Positions 18,224 to 27,374 of a stretch of DNA of 64,000 nucleotides are shown here, piece by piece; positions within the stretch are counted from its first letter, which is position 1, and the number at the start of each line of letters is the position of its first letter. The position numbers and the translations under genes are program-made. Location: contig NZ_KE384365.1 in the NCBI RefSeq assembly GCF_000425405.1, positions 205,594 to 269,593 on the forward strand. The letters are read 5' to 3'. The notes under the pieces were generated by a model. It saw only the letters and a program-made list of their open reading frames with translations, searched no databases and was not told the DNA's origin. The stretch is from Ferrimonas kyonanensis DSM 18153 (GTDB taxonomy: Bacteria; Pseudomonadota; Gammaproteobacteria; Enterobacterales; Shewanellaceae).

Positions 18224-19369
18224 ATGCGCCTGCTCACCACCCTGCTGACCCTCTGCACCAGCCTGCCCTTGTCTGCCCTGCCCCTGGATGTAGAGGAGCA
18301 ACGAGTGGCCGATGTGGCCCAACAGCTGCCGCAGCTATTAACGCCACTGGCGACCAGCTTGGATGCCGGCGTGGTACAACACCGCAGCAGCCGCAACGAA
18401 GCCAGCCTGAGCCAGGCGGCAGCCGACTCCGGCCAGAGGTTGTGGCGACAGGCGGTAACACTGGTGCAGTCCGGCCACATGGATGACCGGCCCCTGTACT
18501 GGAGCCGGTTGCAACTTCGCAGGGACATCAAGCAGCAAGCGCCGGCCTTCCGCGCCAGCGACGCCCAAACGCAGGCGGCAATCGACGGCTTTGAGCGCAG
18601 CTCCCGAGGCTTCGGCGACATCCACTTCGACGACGACGCCGAGGTAAAAATCCTGGTGACCGGCTTCGATCCCTTTTTCCTCGACCGCCACCTGAATCAG
18701 TCCAACCCCTCCGGCCTGGCAGCGCTGGCGCTGGATGGCCGCACCCTGACGCTCAACGGCCGTAAGGCACAGATTCAGACGGCGATGATTCCGGTACGGT
18801 TCGAGGACTTCGACCAGGGCATGATCGAATCGCTGCTGACCCCCTATCTGCGCCACCCGCACGTCGACATGGTGGCCACGGTCTCCATGGGCCGGGACGA
18901 TTTCGATCTTGAGCGCTTTCCCGGTCGCAACCGCAGTGCCGCCGCGCCGGGCAACCGCAATGTGCTCACCGGCGCCACTAAAGAGGCACCGTTGCCGCCA
19001 CGGCTGTTGGACCAGCCGCTGAACGGACCGGAATTTGTGGAGTTCTCCCTGCCGGTCAGCGCCATGCAAAAAGCCGACGGCCCCTGGGCCATCAACGACA
19101 ATCGCCACATCGCCACCCTGGAGAAAGGCCAGTGGCAACCGGACTCCCTGGCGCAACTGGATGGCCAAACCTCAGTGTCCGGTTCCGGTGGCGGCTACCT
19201 GTCCAATGAGATCAGCTACCGCGCCGTGTTACTGGCCAATCAACTGGGCAGCCCGACGCGTGTGGGCCACATCCACACCCCGCGCATCGCCAAGTACGAC
19301 CGGGAAACCGAAACCGCCATCGTCCGCCAAATTGAGGCGATGCTAACCCAGGCCATTGCCGCCCTTTAA
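18224..19369 (+). CDS. secreted pyroglutamyl-peptidase-like (C15 fold) protein, catalytic Cys replaced by Ser
   Basis: A 381 aa protein with a short signal-like N-terminus (MRLLTTLLTLCTSLPLSALP). An extra domain of about 120 residues precedes the C15-like core. The core begins VTGFDPFFLDRHLNQSNPSG, matching the VTGFxPF...NPS signature of pyrrolidone carboxyl peptidase. The Cys-containing motif of that family (xGxxxCN) appears here as GGYLSNEISYR, with serine in place of cysteine. The histidine motif is kept as GHIHTPRI. Cysteine peptidase activity is therefore doubtful. GGAG precedes the ATG. The channel gene follows 19 nt later. Confidence 0.7.
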   Translation: MRLLTTLLTLCTSLPLSALPLDVEEQRVADVAQQLPQLLTPLATSLDAGVVQHRSSRNEASLSQAAADSGQRLWRQAVTLVQSGHMDDRPLYWSRLQLRRDIKQQAPAFRASDAQTQAAIDGFERSSRGFGDIHFDDDAEVKILVTGFDPFFLDRHLNQSNPSGLAALALDGRTLTLNGRKAQIQTAMIPVRFEDFDQGMIESLLTPYLRHPHVDMVATVSMGRDDFDLERFPGRNRSAAAPGNRNVLTGATKEAPLPPRLLDQPLNGPEFVEFSLPVSAMQKADGPWAINDNRHIATLEKGQWQPDSLAQLDGQTSVSGSGGGYLSNEISYRAVLLANQLGSPTRVGHIHTPRIAKYDRETETAIVRQIEAMLTQAIAAL

Positions 19370-19388
19370 CCTTGAGACCCCCTGTTCC

Positions 19389-20207
19389 ATGCAATACAAC
19401 AGCTTAAAAGAGCGAGTCTTCGACGTCATCTTCGGCACCGACACCCCGGCGGGCAAGCGCTTCGACATAGCGCTGCTGCTGACCATCGGCCTGAGCGTGG
19501 TGGTGGTGATGCTCGACTCCATCGATGCCCTCAAGGCCCAGTGGGGCCCCTGGTTCCGCTATGCCGAGTGGGGCTTCACCCTGCTGTTCTCCTTCGAGTA
19601 CCTGCTGCGATTGTGGGCCTCGCCGAAACCCGGCCACTACGCCAAGAGCTTCTACGGCATCATCGATCTGCTGGCGATTCTGCCCAGCTACCTGCAACTG
19701 CTGCTGCCTGGCAGTCAGTACCTGCTGGTGCTGAGGCTGCTGCGGGTGATGCGGGTGTTTCGAATCATCAAGGCGATTCGCTATCTGGCGGAAGCCAACA
19801 TGCTGTGGCGTTCCATCAAGGCCTCGCTGAGAAAGATCACCGTCTTTTTCACCTTCGTGCTGCTGTTGGCCTGCATCATGGGCTCGATCATGTACGCCCT
19901 CGAAGGCCCGGCCAGTGGCTTTACCAGCATCCCAAAAGGGGTGTACTGGGCCATCGTTACCATCACCACCGTCGGCTATGGCGACATCAGCCCGCAAACG
20001 CCCCTGGGTCAGTTCATCGCCTCGGTAACCATGATCATCGGTTACTCGGTGATCGCCGTCCCCACCGGCATCTTTACCGCCCAGATCAGCCAGGAGATGA
20101 ACCTGCACCGGGATCTGCGCCGCTGTGAAAACTGCGACCGCAGCGGCCATGACAACGATGCCCTGTTCTGCAACCACTGCGGCACCCAACTGGAAGAGCA
20201 GGTCTGA
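19389..20207 (+). CDS. voltage-gated potassium channel with C-terminal zinc ribbon
   Basis: A 272 aa inner membrane ion channel with six predicted membrane segments. The S4-like helix has arginines every third residue (LRLLRVMRVFRIIKAIR), and the selectivity filter is TTVGYGD. The last 28 residues form a CxxC...CxxC ribbon (CENCDRSGHDNDALFCNHCG), probably zinc-binding and cytoplasmic. The ATG at 19389 fits the family N-terminus. Its stop overlaps the sprT start (TGATG), so the two are translationally coupled. Confidence 0.85.
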   Translation: MQYNSLKERVFDVIFGTDTPAGKRFDIALLLTIGLSVVVVMLDSIDALKAQWGPWFRYAEWGFTLLFSFEYLLRLWASPKPGHYAKSFYGIIDLLAILPSYLQLLLPGSQYLLVLRLLRVMRVFRIIKAIRYLAEANMLWRSIKASLRKITVFFTFVLLLACIMGSIMYALEGPASGFTSIPKGVYWAIVTITTVGYGDISPQTPLGQFIASVTMIIGYSVIAVPTGIFTAQISQEMNLHRDLRRCENCDRSGHDNDALFCNHCGTQLEEQV

Positions 20208-20686
20208 TGGAGGCACTGACCCAGGCAATCGACGCCAAGCTGCAGTGGTGCTATCGCCAGGCCGAAGCCCGCCTTGGCCGCCGCTTCCCCTACCCCGAGG
20301 TCGGCTTCACCCTGCGGGGGATGAGCGCCGGGGCCGCTCACCTGGCCGACAACCGGCTGCGCTTTAACCCGGTGCTGCTGCAGGAAAACCCCCAGGCCTT
20401 TGTCGACGAAGTGGTGCCCCACGAGGTGGCGCACCTGCTGGTGTGGCAACTGCATGGCCGGGTTCGCCCCCATGGCCCGCAGTGGCAACGGCTGATGGCC
20501 GAGGTGTTTGACTGCCCACCCCGAACCCGCCACAGCTTCGACGTCAGTTCGGTAAAGCCGGCCACCTTTGCCTACCGCTGTGGCTGCCAGAGCCACCCAC
20601 TGACCCTGAGGCGCCACAACAAGGTGCAGCGGGGCCAGGCCAACTACCAGTGTCGCCGCTGCGGCCAGACGTTGACCCCGGCCTGA
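20207..20686 (+). CDS. sprT: SprT-family zinc metalloprotease-like protein
   Basis: A 159 aa cytoplasmic protein with the metalloprotease motif HEVAH (about residue 73) in [16 protein letters not shown]-terminal zinc ribbon follows: RCGCQ paired with CRRCG. This is the domain order of SprT proteins, relatives of the DNA-protein crosslink protease SPRTN; the bacterial substrate is unknown. The start overlaps the stop of the K+ channel gene by one base. Both proteins end in a zinc ribbon. Confidence 0.85.
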   Translation: MEALTQAIDAKLQWCYRQAEARLGRRFPYPEVGFTLRGMSAGAAHLADNRLRFNPVLLQENPQAFVDEVVPHEVAHLLVWQLHGRVRPHGPQWQRLMAEVFDCPPRTRHSFDVSSVKPATFAYRCGCQSHPLTLRRHNKVQRGQANYQCRRCGQTLTPA

Positions 20687-20750
20687 TCGTTGCCCCGTCG
20701 TCACCAACGGATTACCATCGCTCACTCCCGCTCGTATAAGAAAAAAAGTA

Positions 20751-21428
20751 ATGAAAAAACTGCTCCTGTTGCTGTTAATCAGCCACACTGCCCTGGCTGC
20801 CCCCAGCAGCTTTCGGGCCGCCAAAAAACAACTGGTTACCCTCTATGCCAACCTGCCGGCTCAGACCTTCTATTGCGGCTGCGACTATCAGCAGAACGGC
20901 AAGAAACTGATCCCCTCCCTGGCCAGTTGCGGCTACCAGGTGCGTAAACAGGCGCCCCGGGCCCAGCGCATCGAATGGGAGCACGTGATGCCCGCCTGGG
21001 CCTTTGGTCACCAGCTGCAGTGCTGGCAGCAAGGCGGCCGCAAACACTGCCGCAAAGATCCGACCTTTAAACGAATGGAAGCGGATCTGCACAACCTGGT
21101 GCCGGCCATCGGCGAGGTCAACGGGGACCGCTCCAACTACCGCTTCTCCGACATGGGCCAGACCCCCTATCAATATGGTCAATGCCAGATGGTGGTGGAT
21201 TTCAAAGCCAAGCAGGTGCAGCCGCCCAATCGCGCCCGTGGTGCCATCGCCCGCACTTACCTCTATATGCAGCAGCAATATCAGGTTAAGCTATCCCGAT
21301 CTCAGTTACAGTTAATGCAAAGCTGGAACCGCCTCTACCCGGTCACCGAACTGGAATGCCAGCGGCACCGGCAGGTGAGTCAGCTGCAAGGGTGGCCCAA
21401 CCCCTACGTGGCCCAGCAATGTCAATAA
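20751..21428 (+). CDS. endA: periplasmic/extracellular endonuclease I
   Basis: Non-specific DNase of the EndA/Dns/Vvn family, exported by a signal peptide (residues 1-16, [16 protein letters not shown]). The His-metal-finger active site is in [32 protein letters not shown] carries the Mg-binding asparagine. Eight cysteines in the mature part would form the disulfides typical of the family. The 225 aa length is normal. It is followed after 10 nt by rsmE; endA-rsmE-gshB is a common order in Shewanella-like genomes. Confidence 0.92.
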   Translation: MKKLLLLLLISHTALAAPSSFRAAKKQLVTLYANLPAQTFYCGCDYQQNGKKLIPSLASCGYQVRKQAPRAQRIEWEHVMPAWAFGHQLQCWQQGGRKHCRKDPTFKRMEADLHNLVPAIGEVNGDRSNYRFSDMGQTPYQYGQCQMVVDFKAKQVQPPNRARGAIARTYLYMQQQYQVKLSRSQLQLMQSWNRLYPVTELECQRHRQVSQLQGWPNPYVAQQCQ

Positions 21429-21438
21429 ACGGAGCCTC

Positions 21439-22170
21439 ATGCGAGTCCCAAGAATCTATCAGCCCGGTCCTCTAGCGGCCGGCACCACCGTGGCGCTGGA
21501 CGCCGACGGTGCCAATCACGTTGGCCGGGTGCTGCGAATGCAGGCCGGCCAGGCACTGGAGATGTTCAACGGCGACGGCAGCCAATTCGACGCCATCATT
21601 CGTGACAGCGGCAAGAAACAGGTGCTGGTGGAGCTGCTGACCCAACAGCAGATCAGCCGGGAATCGCCACTGAATCTGCACCTGGGACAGGTGATCTCCC
21701 GCGGCGACAAGATGGAGTTCACCATTCAGAAATCGGTGGAACTGGGCGTCAACACCATCACCCCGCTGTGGTCGGAGCGCTGCGGCGTCAAGCTGCAGGG
21801 GGATCGGCTGGATAAGAAGCTGGCTCAGTGGCAGAAGATTGCCATCAGTGCCTGCGAGCAGTGTGGCCGCAACCGCGTACCGCTGATTCGGCCGGTAATG
21901 AAACTGCAGCAATGGATGGGTGAAGCCACCGAGGCCACCAAGCTCAACCTGCACCCCAGGGCCGATTACAGCATTCAGACCCTGCCGCAGCCCATGACCC
22001 GAGCCCGACTGTTGATCGGTCCCGAAGGTGGCCTCAGCGGCGACGAGATTGCCGCCGCCCGCGACCACCATTTTGTCGACATACTGTTGGGGCCCAGGGT
22101 ACTGCGTACCGAAACCGCTTCCCTGACCGCCATTACCGCCCTGCAAACCCGCTTCGGCGATCTGGGCTAA
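21439..22170 (+). CDS. rsmE: 16S rRNA m3U1498 methyltransferase
   Basis: SPOUT-class methyltransferase modifying U1498 of 16S rRNA. The 243 aa protein starts [12 protein letters not shown] with an N-terminal PUA-like domain. The SAM knot has [12 protein letters not shown] and [11 protein letters not shown], both family hallmarks. GGAG lies 6 nt before the ATG. gshB follows after 12 nt, likely in the same transcript. Confidence 0.94.
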   Translation: MRVPRIYQPGPLAAGTTVALDADGANHVGRVLRMQAGQALEMFNGDGSQFDAIIRDSGKKQVLVELLTQQQISRESPLNLHLGQVISRGDKMEFTIQKSVELGVNTITPLWSERCGVKLQGDRLDKKLAQWQKIAISACEQCGRNRVPLIRPVMKLQQWMGEATEATKLNLHPRADYSIQTLPQPMTRARLLIGPEGGLSGDEIAAARDHHFVDILLGPRVLRTETASLTAITALQTRFGDLG

Positions 22171-22182
22171 AAGGAGAAACCC

Positions 22183-23133
22183 GTGATCAAACTCGGCATC
22201 GTAATGGATCCCATCGAGTCCATTAACATAAAAAAAGACAGCAGCTTTGCCATGCTCATGGCCGCTCAGCAGCGCGGCTATGAGCTGCACTACATGGAGA
22301 TGAGCGATCTCTATATGGAACAGGGCCAGGCCATGGCCCGCATGCAGCCTCTGACGGTGCGCAACGAGGCGGGCAACCACTTCACCCTGGCAGAGCCGCA
22401 GGAGCGGCCGCTGGCGGATCTGGACGTGGTGCTGATGCGCAAAGACCCACCGTTTGACACCGAATACATCTACGCCACCTACATGCTGGAGCGGGCCGAG
22501 GAACTCGGCACCCTGATCGTCAACAAGCCCCAGAGCCTGCGGGACTGCAACGAAAAGCTGTTCACCGCCTGGTTCAGCGACTACACCGCCAATACCCTGG
22601 TGACCCGTCGGGCCGACAAGATCCGCGAGTTCCACCGCCAGCACGGTGACATCATCATCAAGCCGCTGGACGGCATGGGCGGCGCTTCCATCTTTCGGGT
22701 CAAGGCCGATGGCGACAACCTGGGGGTGATCATCGAAACCCTCACCAACCTCGGCAACCAGTACACCATGGTTCAGGACTACCTGCCGGCGATCAAACAG
22801 GGTGACAAGCGCATCCTGATCATCGACGGCGAACCGGTGCCCTACTGCCTGGCCCGAATTCCCCAGGGAGGCGAGACCCGCGGCAACCTGGCCGCCGGCG
22901 GCCGTGGCGAAGCCCGGCCCCTGTCTGACAGCGATTGGGCCATCGCCCGGGCCATCGGTCCGGAGCTGAAACGCCGCGGCCTGATCTTCGTTGGCCTGGA
23001 TGTCATCGGCGACAAGGTCACCGAGATCAACGTCACCAGCCCTACCTGCATTCGCGAGATCGAAGCCGAGTTCGAGGTGGACATCACCGCCATGCTGTAC
23101 GACGCCATCGAGGCCCGCTTGGCCAGGGCGTAA
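22183..23133 (+). CDS. gshB: glutathione synthetase
   Basis: ATP-grasp ligase joining gamma-glutamylcysteine and glycine. The 316 aa length is typical. N-terminal GIVMDPIESINIKKDSSFAM, the ATP-binding region IIKPLDGMGGASIFRV and the metal-binding end GLDVIGDKVTEINVTSPTC are clear. The start codon is GTG with a strong AAGGAG upstream. It ends before a long perfect hairpin shared with the convergent GGDEF/EAL gene. Confidence 0.95.
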   Translation: MIKLGIVMDPIESINIKKDSSFAMLMAAQQRGYELHYMEMSDLYMEQGQAMARMQPLTVRNEAGNHFTLAEPQERPLADLDVVLMRKDPPFDTEYIYATYMLERAEELGTLIVNKPQSLRDCNEKLFTAWFSDYTANTLVTRRADKIREFHRQHGDIIIKPLDGMGGASIFRVKADGDNLGVIIETLTNLGNQYTMVQDYLPAIKQGDKRILIIDGEPVPYCLARIPQGGETRGNLAAGGRGEARPLSDSDWAIARAIGPELKRRGLIFVGLDVIGDKVTEINVTSPTCIREIEAEFEVDITAMLYDAIEARLARA

Positions 23134-23137
23134 ACCG

Positions 23138-23183
23138 CCCATAACCACACAGGCCGCCCCAGGGCGGCCTGTGTGGTTATGGG
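23138..23183. terminator. long perfect hairpin between gshB and GGDEF/EAL gene
   Basis: A perfect inverted repeat with 21-bp arms (CCCATAACCACACAGGCCGCC and its complement) and a 4-nt centre lies between two convergent genes. There is no T-run on either side. It probably serves as a bidirectional transcript end or stabiliser, but it is much longer than the other terminators here. Confidence 0.6.
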
Positions 23184-23193
23184 TCAGCAAACC

Positions 23194-25653
23194 TTAGCTG
23201 CGATTGCCACTTAAGGGGTGGAACACCGCCTGCAACGACTCGATGTTGGCCCACTCCAGCTGCGGCCCCATCTGCCGTATCAACTCCATCACCTGCTGCT
23301 CGTCCAGAGCCGGCGAAAACAGGTAGCCCTGGGCATGATCACAACCAGACTTGATCAGGTACTGCAGCTGGTCATGACTCTCTACCCCTTCGGCGATCAC
23401 CGTGCGACGCAGGTTGTGAGCCAGATCGATCACCGAACTGACGATGTTGCGGTCGACGTCGGAACTGTCCAGATCACGAACAAAACTGCGGTCGATCTTG
23501 AGGATGTCGAACGGCAACTGTTTCAGGTAGCTCAGCGATGAGTAGCCGGTACCGAAGTCATCGATGGCGATCTTCACCCCCATCCCCTTGAGGCGCTCCA
23601 TGGTGCTGAGCGCCTGGTCCAGGTTCTTAATCAGGCTCTCCTCGGTAAGCTCCAGCAACAATCGGTTCGGCGGCACCTGCAGCTCATTCAGCAACTGCTC
23701 AATGCGATGCCCCAGGCTGGCATGCAGGTACTGGTGCGGCGACAGGTTCACCGCGATGTAAAACTCCTGATTGCCTGCCAGCTTGCTCAGCTTCAGCATC
23801 AACTGCATGCTTTTCTGAATCACCCAGTCGCTGAGGGCCAGAATCTCGCTGCTGCCCTCCAGGTCATTAATAAACTCCGACGGCATCAACAAACCACGGC
23901 TGGGGTGGTACCAGCGCACCAGCGACTCGAACCCCACCACCCGCTGATCTTTAATGGACAGAATCGGCTGCAGGCTGATGGCGATCTGCCCCTCCTCCAG
24001 CGCCACCCGAAGATCCGCCTCCAGCATCAGCTTACGACTGGCCAGTTCCAGCATCTGCTCATCAAACACCCGGTAGTTGGAACGGCCCGCCTGTTTGGCC
24101 TGGTACATGGCCAGGTCCGCCCGCTTCAGCAACTCCTCCGGTCGCAGCATCGGGTTATCACAGAACACCACCCCGATGCTGGTGGTGACGATCAGGGTAT
24201 GGCGTCCCAGCTGCACCGGTTGCTGCAGCGACACAAAGATCTGATGGATGATGCGGTGAATGTTGGTGCCTTCCCCCAGACCACGGATGATGATGGTGAA
24301 CTCATCGCCGCCAAGGCGGCAGACGGTATCCATGGAGCGGACGCTCTTCTTCAAGCGGTTGGCTACGGTCTTGAGCAACTCGTCGCCGACATCGTGGCCC
24401 AGGGTGTCATTGATGCGCTTAAACTCATCCAGATCCAGGAACAGCAGGGCAATCTTGTCATCGGTGCGCCCCAGGCTGCTGAGAGACTTGCTCAGTTCAT
24501 GGTGCATCATGGTGCGGTTGGGCAGACCGGTTAGGGTGTCCATCATCGCCAGCCGCTCCAGCTCATGGGTATAGCGATCCACCTCTTCGTGCAACTGCTC
24601 CAGCTGATTGGCGGCATCCTCGGCCGCCTGTTCCAGTTGATCCACCTCATCGGGAAAGCCGATATGCGGTCGTTTCAGTTGCGCTTTGAGCTGGGAAAAC
24701 TCCCGGCTTGGCAACAGCGGCAGCAGTTTCTGCAGTTGCTGAATCCGCCCCAGAGGCCGCCAGAACAGCACCCCACCCACCAGCCCGGCCACCACGATGC
24801 AGATAAACACCAGCCCGGCCAGATCCCTCAGGTAAGCCTGTTGGCCCTGCTCCAGCTCAGTGACATCGGAAAACAGCAGCAGGCTGTGAAACGGATCAAC
24901 CGGCCACACCACAAAGCTCCAGTGGCGGTCGCCCAGGGCCACCGCCTGCGGCCCCTGCAGCATCTGCTCGAACTCCAGTTGCCCGGAGGCCGCCAGCAGC
25001 CTCGGGTAGTTGGCATCACGGTTGGTCAGGCTCAGGATCGAGCGTCCCCAGGGGTTGAGGTTACTAGGCTGGACCTGGCCGAGAATCGCCATCTCCGAAT
25101 CATGGTGTTCATTGATGATGGTCAGCACCTCTTCCAGCGGCGTTACCAGCACCAGCAGGTGCAACTGGCCACCGAGCACCACAGGAAACGCCGCATCCAG
25201 CACGCAGCTCTGGCGGCAGCGTTGTCGACTCAGGCGCTGCTCCGGCGTTTCAATGGCCGCCAGCCAACCGTCGGCGGGCAGCGGGTGGCTGCCGACCCGG
25301 GCCACCGCATTCAGCTCCATGTCGTACAGCGACAGCCCGGCCAGTCCCCACAGCGGTTTCAATTCCACCCACTGGGCCCGCAACGAGGACTCCAGCGGCT
25401 GTCCCGCAGACCCATTCAAGCTCTGGGCCAGCTCCTGAGCCACCACCCCCAGCCGCCGCTCGATGATGCTCAGGGTCTCCTCGTAATCCTGTTTTAAAAA
25501 CTCCGCCCGCTGCACCAGCATGGCATCCATCTGGCGATCGAAGCGCTGCAACGCCAGATGGCCGAGGAAGCCACTGAGCACCACCATCATCACCATCAAG
25601 GCCATGACAAACTTCCAGCGCAAGCTGACAAAAGGCAAAGGGAGTGACGCCAT
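23194..25653 (-). CDS. membrane GGDEF/EAL cyclic di-GMP protein
   Basis: An 819 aa bifunctional-type protein. A membrane helix near residues 11-30 and another near 280-300 flank a periplasmic sensor domain. A coiled-coil linker leads to a GGDEF domain with RLGGDEF and an upstream RSMD matching the RxxD inhibitory site. The EAL domain has ESLVRW in place of EALLRW, LLELTEESLI, the metal-site DDFGTGYSSLSYL and VIAEGVES. Both activities look possible; the ESL variant occurs in some active enzymes. The start is the ATG before ASLPLPF with a G-rich ribosome binding site; the frame is open 93 nt further upstream. Confidence 0.85.
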   Translation of the reverse strand: MASLPLPFVSLRWKFVMALMVMMVVLSGFLGHLALQRFDRQMDAMLVQRAEFLKQDYEETLSIIERRLGVVAQELAQSLNGSAGQPLESSLRAQWVELKPLWGLAGLSLYDMELNAVARVGSHPLPADGWLAAIETPEQRLSRQRCRQSCVLDAAFPVVLGGQLHLLVLVTPLEEVLTIINEHHDSEMAILGQVQPSNLNPWGRSILSLTNRDANYPRLLAASGQLEFEQMLQGPQAVALGDRHWSFVVWPVDPFHSLLLFSDVTELEQGQQAYLRDLAGLVFICIVVAGLVGGVLFWRPLGRIQQLQKLLPLLPSREFSQLKAQLKRPHIGFPDEVDQLEQAAEDAANQLEQLHEEVDRYTHELERLAMMDTLTGLPNRTMMHHELSKSLSSLGRTDDKIALLFLDLDEFKRINDTLGHDVGDELLKTVANRLKKSVRSMDTVCRLGGDEFTIIIRGLGEGTNIHRIIHQIFVSLQQPVQLGRHTLIVTTSIGVVFCDNPMLRPEELLKRADLAMYQAKQAGRSNYRVFDEQMLELASRKLMLEADLRVALEEGQIAISLQPILSIKDQRVVGFESLVRWYHPSRGLLMPSEFINDLEGSSEILALSDWVIQKSMQLMLKLSKLAGNQEFYIAVNLSPHQYLHASLGHRIEQLLNELQVPPNRLLLELTEESLIKNLDQALSTMERLKGMGVKIAIDDFGTGYSSLSYLKQLPFDILKIDRSFVRDLDSSDVDRNIVSSVIDLAHNLRRTVIAEGVESHDQLQYLIKSGCDHAQGYLFSPALDEQQVMELIRQMGPQLEWANIESLQAVFHPLSGNRS

Positions 25654-25865
25654 CACCGTCCCCCCGGAAAAAGTAGACCCATTCCCAGCCCAGCTCGCAG
25701 GCTTTTTCGCTGTTCCATAACTGTACCTGCAATTGAAAACGTCCAAGTCACTTCAAGTGTAGAACAGCTGAGACCCGACACCGGATCGATCGACGCGAAT
25801 GGGAAAGTTGGTCAAGGGCTTGCCGGGATTGGTATACTGCCAGCATCGCTTTTTGGACCCCTGCC

Positions 25866-26888
25866 ATGACTCTGACCAACCCCAGCCGCTTAATTCGTAA
25901 GTACGCCGACGACTTCGGCCACCGCCTGTTGATTGTAAACCCCATGGCCGACGGCCTGATCCCCGAGCTGAATCGCGACGGCATCGAGGTCATCGCCTGC
26001 AGTCACGACTACCTGGTGCAGCGCCACCTGCAACAGTTGCAGGTGTCACCGCTGCATTTTGGTTGCCAGCCTCAACTCGGCGACCTGAGTCGAATCGACG
26101 CCGCCATCCTGGTGCTGCCCCAGGCCAAGGCCCTGGCCGCTCACCTGATGCAATGGCTGGCCAGCGTGCTGCCCGCTCACACCCCCACCTACCTGGTGGG
26201 CGACAACAAGGGCGGCATCAAAAGCGCCACCAAGGCGATGGCGGTGCAGTTCGATCAGGTGAGTAAATTTGCCAGTGGCGCCCATTGCCAGATGATCGCC
26301 GGCCTAAGCCAACCGTGCGAGGCACCGGCCCTGACCGCTGACCAGCCTCGGGTCATCGATACCCAGCTGGGCCAGTTGCCCCTGTGCGCCCTGCCGGGCG
26401 TCTTCAGCCAGGGCGAACTGGACGCCGGTACCGAACTGCTGCTTCAGCACCTGCCGCCGTTAACCGGCCGAGTGCTGGACTTTGGTTGTGGCGCCGGCGT
26501 GATCGGCGCCCTGATTAAACAGCGGGCGCCACAGACAAAGGTGGAGATGGTGGACATCAACGCCTTTGCCCTGGCCTGCACCCAGGCCACTCTGGCCGCC
26601 AGCAACCTGGAAGCCAAGGTCTACCCGTCCGACGGTTTCAGCGACATCGACGGTGAATTCGACCTGATTGTGTCCAACCCGCCGTTCCACCACGCCGGCA
26701 AACAGACCTTCGCCACCGCCGAGCATTTCATTGCCCACGCCCGTCGCCACCTGAAGCCCGGCGGCCAACTGGTGTTTGTCGCCAATCATCATCTGCCCTA
26801 TGGCGATGCGCTGCAGGCGGCCTTTGGCCGGGTCAACATCGTTGCCCAGGACAAAAAGTTCAAAATCTACGCGGATCGCAGAGTTTAA
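25866..26888 (+). CDS. rsmC: 16S rRNA m2G1207 methyltransferase
   Basis: Methylates G1207 of 16S rRNA. The 340 aa protein has the RsmC two-domain build. The N-terminal half is a degenerate methyltransferase-like domain (VLPQAKALAAHL). The C-terminal half has the SAM motif VLDFGCGAGVIGALI and the catalytic NPPF in VSNPPFHHAGKQTF. It ends FKIYADRRV. It is divergent from the GGDEF/EAL gene across a 212-bp gap and followed by a tRNA operon promoter. Confidence 0.92.
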   Translation: MTLTNPSRLIRKYADDFGHRLLIVNPMADGLIPELNRDGIEVIACSHDYLVQRHLQQLQVSPLHFGCQPQLGDLSRIDAAILVLPQAKALAAHLMQWLASVLPAHTPTYLVGDNKGGIKSATKAMAVQFDQVSKFASGAHCQMIAGLSQPCEAPALTADQPRVIDTQLGQLPLCALPGVFSQGELDAGTELLLQHLPPLTGRVLDFGCGAGVIGALIKQRAPQTKVEMVDINAFALACTQATLAASNLEAKVYPSDGFSDIDGEFDLIVSNPPFHHAGKQTFATAEHFIAHARRHLKPGGQLVFVANHHLPYGDALQAAFGRVNIVAQDKKFKIYADRRV

Positions 26889-26930
26889 GCTTAAATTTTG
26901 GCCGAACGGAAAATGATTTGAATATTGCTG

Positions 26931-26958
26931 TTGACGGCCAACGGAATCTCTCTATAAT
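26931..26958 (+). promoter_or_regulatory. sigma-70 promoter of tRNA-Leu cluster
   Basis: TTGACG, a 16-bp spacer and TATAAT, followed at once by a GC-rich discriminator (GCGCCCCC). This is the typical stringently controlled stable-RNA promoter. The first tRNA begins 30 bp after the -10 element. Confidence 0.85.
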
Positions 26959-26987
26959 GCGCCCCCGTACCAATGAGTAAATGCAGA

Positions 26988-27074
26988 GCAGATGTGGCGG
27001 AATTGGTAGACGCGCTAGCTTCAGGTGCTAGTGTCCGCAAGGACGTGAGAGTTCAAGTCTCTCCATCTGCACCA
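26988..27074 (+). tRNA. leuT: tRNA-Leu(CAG), copy 1
   Basis: An 87-nt class II tRNA including encoded CCA. The acceptor GCAGATG pairs with CATCTGC. The D-arm contains GCGGAATTGGTAGACGC, the anticodon loop TTCAGGT gives CAG, the long variable arm is GTGTCCGCAAGGAC, and the T-loop is GTTCAAG. Confidence 0.95.
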
Positions 27075-27091
27075 CTCATTGATGTCACGAT

Positions 27092-27178
27092 GCAGAAGTG
27101 GCGGAATTGGTAGACGCGCTAGCTTCAGGTGCTAGTGTCCGCAAGGACGTGAGAGTTCAAGTCTCTCTTTCTGCACCA
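27092..27178 (+). tRNA. tRNA-Leu(CAG), copy 2
   Basis: Same 87-nt structure and anticodon CAG as copy 1, 17 bp downstream. The acceptor stem differs in one compensated pair region (GCAGAAG / CTTTCTGC). CCA is encoded, followed by ACCACTC-TTTTTT-GAGTGGT, a small hairpin overlapping the CCA end. Confidence 0.95.
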
Positions 27179-27220
27179 CTCTTTTTTGAGTGGTTAATAG
27201 GCCCACCGAAGTCTTAATTC

Positions 27221-27258
27221 GGTATCGCAACCGGTGAGAGTTCAGCTATGATCTCTGA
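27221..27258 (+). pseudogene. possible tRNA-Leu remnant in spacer
   Basis: The spacer between copies 2 and 3 carries GGTATCGCAACCGGTGAGAG followed by TTCA and later ATCTCT. It shares the 11-mer GTGAGAGTTCA and a CGCAA loop, in the same order, with the variable arm and T-arm of the flanking tRNAs. The anticodon arm and acceptor stem are not recognisable. Tentative. Confidence 0.35.
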
Positions 27259-27280
27259 CAGCGAGCAAAAAATGTAATAC

Positions 27281-27367
27281 GCAGATGTGGCGGAATTGGT
27301 AGACGCGCTAGCTTCAGGTGCTAGTGTCCGCAAGGACGTGAGAGTTCAAGTCTCTCCATCTGCACCA
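27281..27367 (+). tRNA. tRNA-Leu(CAG), copy 3
   Basis: Identical in sequence to copy 1 over the 87 nt. It lies 102 bp after copy 2, and that spacer contains a possible decayed tRNA. An intrinsic terminator follows 8 bp downstream. Confidence 0.95.
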
Positions 27368-27374
27368 AATTTCG

